Shown piece after piece: positions 60,507 through 64,000 of a stretch of DNA of 64,000 nucleotides (the stretch's first letter is position 1; every line of letters begins with the position of its first letter). The position numbers and the translations under genes were made by a program. The DNA comes from Phycisphaerales bacterium (GTDB taxonomy: Bacteria; Planctomycetota; Phycisphaerae; Phycisphaerales; UBA1924): positions 124,001-188,000 of the forward strand of contig JADZER010000030.1 in NCBI GenBank assembly GCA_020850415.1. The letters run 5' to 3'. A model generated the notes under the pieces. The model had not been told where the DNA came from. It worked only from the letters and a program-made list of their open reading frames with translations, and searched no databases.

Positions 60507-61787
60507 CTACTGCCCGGTCTCCTGCGTGTACCAGCCCACAAAGGTCACGAAGTCCGAGGTGTTGACGATCCAGTCGAGGTTCACATCGGCCTCGGGCTCC
60601 TGGGCGGACCAGGCGCTGGTGAAGAGCACGGCGTCGGACTCGGTGGTGAGGCCGTCGCCGTTGAGGTCGGTGGGCGTGGGCGTGCAGATCTTGACGCGGT
60701 GGACATAGCAGTTCTTGCCGCTCCACTCCATGGCGGGGTCGGTCTCGCGGGCGATGTAGGCCAGCCAGATGTTGTGGCCGTCGGCGGACGCCTCCATGTT
60801 GTGATAGTGGCCGAGGAAGCCGACCGGCTGCACGCCGGGATCGCCGCAGATCTGCGCGGGGAGTGACTCGACGGTCAGCCGCTCGAGGTGATCGACAACC
60901 GCGCCGGGGCCGAAGCCGGTGATGCGGACATAGAAGCAGTCGAGCCAGTCCTCCTGGTCCCCGTTGCGGTCCGGGTCCGCGCGGTTGTCGTAGAACATGA
61001 GGTTGATGCCGCCGCAGGCGTCGATCGCGATCGCCGGCATGGCCTGGTCGACGCCGGTGATCGGGTCGAGGTCGTCGGGGTCGGTGAGGCCGAGCATCTC
61101 GTCCGTGAGCCTCATCAAGTCCGCTGGGTCCGAAGTCCAGGTATCGCCGCCATCATCACTCCTCGTGATCCAGATATCGGTGTTGGTGGAGGTTGACCCA
61201 GACTTGGCGTACCAGGCGACATACACATGATCCGGCTCGGGGCCCCGGTCCACGGCGATGGTCGGCGCGCAGCTGCGCTGGTCGATCATGGACGGCGAGT
61301 CGCCCTCTGGCGCCGTGGCGAAGGCGCCCGCGTCATCGATCGTCGCGGGGAACGCCCCCACGCACGGGTCGATCCAAATGGCGCTCTGCGTCGCGTCGGG
61401 GAGCCAGGTCCGCCCGCCGTCGTCTGAGTACATGACGAAGGGCCGGGCGCGGCTGTGCTGATTGGCCCCTCCCCGCTCGTCCGCGTGCACGGAGACGATG
61501 CGTCCGCTGTCGAGGACGACCGCCGAGGGCGCCGGGCCCGACCAGCCGCCGCGGCTCGGTCCCTGGGTCGGCTCCACCGCCATGCCGTGCCACGATCCGG
61601 GACCCGGGTTGTCGGGCGTGATCTGGAGGACGCCGATCGGGCGCCCGGTCCGCGGCTCGCCCTCGGGATCGGCCCGGAGGGGCGGGCTCACGATCACCGT
61701 CGGGGGGGACCCGGTCTGGGCCGGTGCGAGGGCGCAGAGACCGGCTGCCACGCTCGCGGCAGACAGGATCTTGAAGTTCGCCAGCAC
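60507..61787 (-). CDS. Secreted sialidase-fold (Asp-box) protein with dockerin-like C-terminus
   Basis: 426 aa with a signal peptide (VLANFKILSAASVAAGLCALAPAQ). At least two Asp boxes are visible, YSDDGGRTW and RSDDGGDTW, with propeller spacing as in BNR/sialidase-like folds. No arginine triad for sialic acid is evident, so enzymatic function is open. The tail has dockerin-like repeats (DLNGDGLTTESDAVLFTSAW and ADVNLDWIVNTSDFVTF). The start is GTG 61787 with an excellent GGAGGAGG ribosome site; the track start at 61859 lacks one. Confidence 0.75.
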   Translation of the reverse strand: MLANFKILSAASVAAGLCALAPAQTGSPPTVIVSPPLRADPEGEPRTGRPIGVLQITPDNPGPGSWHGMAVEPTQGPSRGGWSGPAPSAVVLDSGRIVSVHADERGGANQHSRARPFVMYSDDGGRTWLPDATQSAIWIDPCVGAFPATIDDAGAFATAPEGDSPSMIDQRSCAPTIAVDRGPEPDHVYVAWYAKSGSTSTNTDIWITRSDDGGDTWTSDPADLMRLTDEMLGLTDPDDLDPITGVDQAMPAIAIDACGGINLMFYDNRADPDRNGDQEDWLDCFYVRITGFGPGAVVDHLERLTVESLPAQICGDPGVQPVGFLGHYHNMEASADGHNIWLAYIARETDPAMEWSGKNCYVHRVKICTPTPTDLNGDGLTTESDAVLFTSAWSAQEPEADVNLDWIVNTSDFVTFVGWYTQETGQ

Positions 61788-61936
61788 GCCGTCCTCCTCC
61801 CCGCGCCCTGCGCGGGCGGAGAGATACCCGGGAGCGAACTGCCACTCTATCAATGACACGAAAGCGCGTCAATGGGAGTTGTGTGCGAAGCTGAGCTGTC
61901 TTGGAGACGGGCCTCTCCCGTGGTAGGATGGACCGC

Positions 61937-63043
61937 ATGGCGTCGTCCCGAACACCGCTCCTGCTCGGCCTCCTGTGGGCGTGGTCGCTGCCCTACGCGG
62001 CCGCCTCACAACCGGAGCGCTACCGGTGGCAGGGGTTCTGGCTGCACCCGCCGAGGGCGAGCGACTCCTATGCGTACGCGATCGACGGCGATGTGCCGTC
62101 TGGGAAGATCACCGATGTGTACGGCGACGGGGTGGTCTGGCCGGAGTGGACGACCGAGTATGTGGGCCTGAAGCCAGCGGAAAGTCAGTCCGCATATGTT
62201 GAGGGCGCCGACGGGGGATACCAGGCGGGCAAGGTATATGTCGAGTATCAGGTCGCATACCCGGCGCTCTGGCAGGGTACAGCGGAGAGCGTCATCGACC
62301 TGACACCGCCGGGTCCATACTACGATTCAGCTCTCTATCAGCGGCAGGGGAGTCAGACGGTCGGCTGGGCGTACCACAACATTGACGGACGCCACGCGGC
62401 GATGTGGCTCAACAACGACCCTGCCCAGTTCGTCGATCTGCACCCGAACATCGCCGACTGGTCTCGCGCTCACGCGACCGACGGTGTCCGGCAGGGCGGT
62501 CGGGTCGCGATCCCGAACATCGGTCAGCATGCCGCGCTCTGGAAGGGCACCGCCGCGTCGTTCATCGACATGGGTCCGCCGGGGCAATACACCTACGGCT
62601 GGATCCGCGGCATGGCGTCCGGCACGCAGGTCGGTGAGTATGTCAACCTGACCAAGCGGGCGGCCCTCTGGCACGACACGCCGGAGAGCATGATCACCAT
62701 GAGCCCCCCGTGGGCGACCAGCGCTGCGCTCTATGCGACCATCGGCGACATGCATGTCGGCTACGCGGCCCACCCCTCCGGGCGCGGCGGGGCGGGGATC
62801 TGGTACGGCGACGACCCCGAGAGCTTCTTCGACCTCCACCGGTTCGTCCCGGCGCAGTACGCCGACAACGGCTCGACGGCCTTCGACATCGACACCAAGG
62901 ACGGCAACATCTACATCGCGGGCACCGTGAACATCCAGCATGTGGCCCACGCGTTCCTGTGGGTGGGCGTGCCGCTGGACACGGGGGACGGCGGCGGCGG
63001 GCCGAAGTCGCCGGGCGGGCTGACGAAGACCAGGAAGCCGTAG
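61937..63043 (+). CDS. Secreted repeat protein of unknown function
   Basis: 368 aa with a signal peptide (RTPLLLGLLWAWSLPYAAASQ). The body has repeats of the form GWAYHN..RHAAMWLNNDPAQFVDLHP, GQHAALWKGTAASFIDMGPPG, KRAALWHDTPESMITMSPP, GYAAHPSG...GIWYGDDPESFFDLH, like HAF-type extracellular repeats. It ends with a Gly-rich GDGGGGPKSPGG and basic tail. ATG 61937 with AGGA eight bases upstream is preferred to the ATG nine bases earlier. It diverges from the Asp-box gene. Confidence 0.7.
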   Translation: MASSRTPLLLGLLWAWSLPYAAASQPERYRWQGFWLHPPRASDSYAYAIDGDVPSGKITDVYGDGVVWPEWTTEYVGLKPAESQSAYVEGADGGYQAGKVYVEYQVAYPALWQGTAESVIDLTPPGPYYDSALYQRQGSQTVGWAYHNIDGRHAAMWLNNDPAQFVDLHPNIADWSRAHATDGVRQGGRVAIPNIGQHAALWKGTAASFIDMGPPGQYTYGWIRGMASGTQVGEYVNLTKRAALWHDTPESMITMSPPWATSAALYATIGDMHVGYAAHPSGRGGAGIWYGDDPESFFDLHRFVPAQYADNGSTAFDIDTKDGNIYIAGTVNIQHVAHAFLWVGVPLDTGDGGGGPKSPGGLTKTRKP

Positions 63044-63109
63044 CGGGCGAGGGCCCCGAGGCCGCACACCCCGTCGCACCCCCCTGGGCCGGCTTCCTAA
63101 ACTCCCCCC

Positions 63110-64000
63110 ATGACCACGCACCCCGGCGCCCGCCTCCGTTCGCTCATGGATGCCTCCGTCGTCGCCGCCCCCGGCGCGTTCAACGCGTTGGTGGGGATGG
63201 CGGTCGCCCGGGCCGGGTTTGACGCGGCGTATGTCTCGGGCGGGGCGACGAGCGTGGCGGCGGGGGTGCCGGATGTGGGGCTGCTGACGCTGGAGCACTT
63301 CTGCCGCGTGATCCGGGAGGTGGCCGACGGGTCGGGGCTGCCGGTGCTGGCCGATGCGGACACGGGGTTTGGCGAGGCCGAGATGGTCCGGCGGACGGTG
63401 ATCGAGTACCACCGGGCCGGGGCCGCGGGGCTGCACCTGGAGGATCAGGTATTCCCCAAGCGCTGCGGCCACCTGGACGGCAAGGCCCTCGTCCCCACCG
63501 ACCACATGTGCGAGAAGGTGGCGTGGGCGGCCAAGGCGTCGCGCGATTGCTCGGATGGGGCGTTCGTGGTGTGCGCGAGGACGGACGCGCGGGGCGTGGA
63601 CGGCATGGACGCGGCGGTCGAGCGGGCCCAGGCCTATGTCGAGGCGGGGGCGGACATGATCTTCCCCGAGGGCCTCAAGAGCGAGGCGGAGTTTGGAGAG
63701 TTCGCCCGCGCGATGAAGGGTGATGCGAAGAAGGGCAGCCAGGCACCAAGGCATCAAGGCACCGAGGGGGGGCCGTATCTGCTCGCGAACATGACCGAGT
63801 TCGGGAAGACGCCGCTGATCCCGCTGGCGCGGTTCGGCGAGATGGGCTACGACCTCGTGATCTACCCGGTCTCGATGCTGCGGGTGGCGATGGGGGCGGT
63901 GACGCGGGCGCTGGCGACGCTCAAGGCCGAGGGGACGGTCGGGCCGTTCCTGGGCGAGATGCAGACGCGGGAGGAGCTCTACGGGCTTGTGGGGTACACG
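63110..64000 (+). CDS. prpB: 2-methylisocitrate lyase (PEP mutase/isocitrate lyase superfamily), partial
   Basis: Runs off the window end; absent from the ORF track for that reason. AAPGAFNALVGMAVARAGFDAAYVSGGATSV, ADADTGFGEAEMV (metal-binding DADTG), GLHLEDQVFPKRCGHLDGK (KRCGH active-site motif) and ARTDARGVDGMDAAVERAQAYVEAGADMIFPEGL match PrpB, which cleaves 2-methylisocitrate to succinate and pyruvate. YLLANMTEFGKTPLIP follows. A ~12-residue insert (SQAPRHQGTEG) coded by the octamer repeat separates it from the preceding helix. The remaining C-terminus lies beyond base 64000. Start ATG 63110. Confidence 0.9.
   Translation, partial: MTTHPGARLRSLMDASVVAAPGAFNALVGMAVARAGFDAAYVSGGATSVAAGVPDVGLLTLEHFCRVIREVADGSGLPVLADADTGFGEAEMVRRTVIEYHRAGAAGLHLEDQVFPKRCGHLDGKALVPTDHMCEKVAWAAKASRDCSDGAFVVCARTDARGVDGMDAAVERAQAYVEAGADMIFPEGLKSEAEFGEFARAMKGDAKKGSQAPRHQGTEGGPYLLANMTEFGKTPLIPLARFGEMGYDLVIYPVSMLRVAMGAVTRALATLKAEGTVGPFLGEMQTREELYGLVGYT
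63741..63765 (+). repeat. Octamer repeat (AGGCACCA/AGGCATCA)n inserted in prpB
   Basis: Three copies of AGGCACCA, AGGCATCA, AGGCACCG inside the prpB frame, between the end of a helix and the YLLANMTEF segment. Same octamer family and same coding-strand orientation as in thiL. Confidence 0.85.

Overview
The window reads as chromosomal DNA of a high-GC bacterium, most likely a planctomycete of the class Phycisphaerae. This is an inference. It rests on very high GC with strong G/C third positions, a pseudopilin of the planctomycete type, a CPxC-YDL-CPxC zinc-ribbon membrane protein, secreted proteins ending in dockerin-like NGDGxVNTxDF repeats, a deoxyhypusine synthase-like gene beside speA, and a TPR protein fused to an iron-trafficking domain. 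Almost every long overlapping frame in the ORF track is a GC-driven shadow; about 53 genes look real. I found no tRNA, rRNA, CRISPR array, transposase or integrase.

Layout. 0-8.6 kb: the end of cydA with cydB (bd oxidase), purE, a pseudopilin, a sorbosone-dehydrogenase-like protein, a putative lipoprotein, an unknown secreted protein, a class I glutamine amidotransferase and a DUF4340 protein. 8.6-16.5 kb: a GH95 glycosidase, a half-size EamA transporter, a TPR-sulfotransferase, an unknown HDP-repeat protein, the TPR-YggX fusion and tryptophanase. 16.6-22.5 kb: thiL, a deoxyhypusine synthase homologue, speA and phenylalanine hydroxylase. 22.7-32.5 kb: a small conserved protein, a YtcJ-like amidohydrolase, a DUF2470-type protein, an alpha/beta hydrolase, galE, dxr, a zinc-ribbon protein, gpsA and a P1B-type metal ATPase with a terminator. 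32.6-38.6 kb: a gingipain-like secreted protein, trpE, a pseudokinase and hppD. 38.6-40.5 kb: a small accessory patch (HNH endonuclease and DUF4145 protein) inserted against a duplicated methyltransferase gene end. 40.5-48.6 kb: methyltransferase, EEP nuclease, HAD phosphatase, dodecin, S10 peptidase, DUF4287/DUF5655 protein, GH127 arabinofuranosidase and a glycine-rich RRM protein. 49-64 kb: MsrB-MsrA, a beta-carbonic-anhydrase-like protein, an FHA protein, HemW, RluA, pgl, an LVIVD/dockerin protein, zwf, a Fic protein with an operator-rich promoter, ThiD2-ThiE, two secreted proteins and a partial prpB.

Functional themes are phenylalanine/tyrosine/tryptophan metabolism (phhA, hppD, tnaA, trpE), polyamines (speA with the DHS homologue), thiamine (thiL, thiE), the oxidative pentose phosphate branch (zwf, pgl), degradation of fucose- and arabinose-containing glycans (GH95, GH127), and stress or redox repair (cydAB, msrBA, YggX domain). 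Most genes stand alone or in pairs; only a few junctions are translationally coupled (cydA/cydB, galE/hydrolase, DUF2470/amidohydrolase).

The most unusual content is the load of short repeats. Palindromic elements lie in frame inside trpE and thiE and between tnaA and thiL. An AAGGCACN octamer repeat is inserted in frame in thiL and prpB. A TTCATCC heptamer tract replaces the start region of a HAD phosphatase, so unit gain or loss would change its frame. A 21-bp tandem array sits inside an inverted repeat between speA and the DHS gene. A 72-bp direct repeat of a methyltransferase 3' end flanks a DUF4145 gene. The Fic gene has a promoter overlain by five copies of a ten-base motif.
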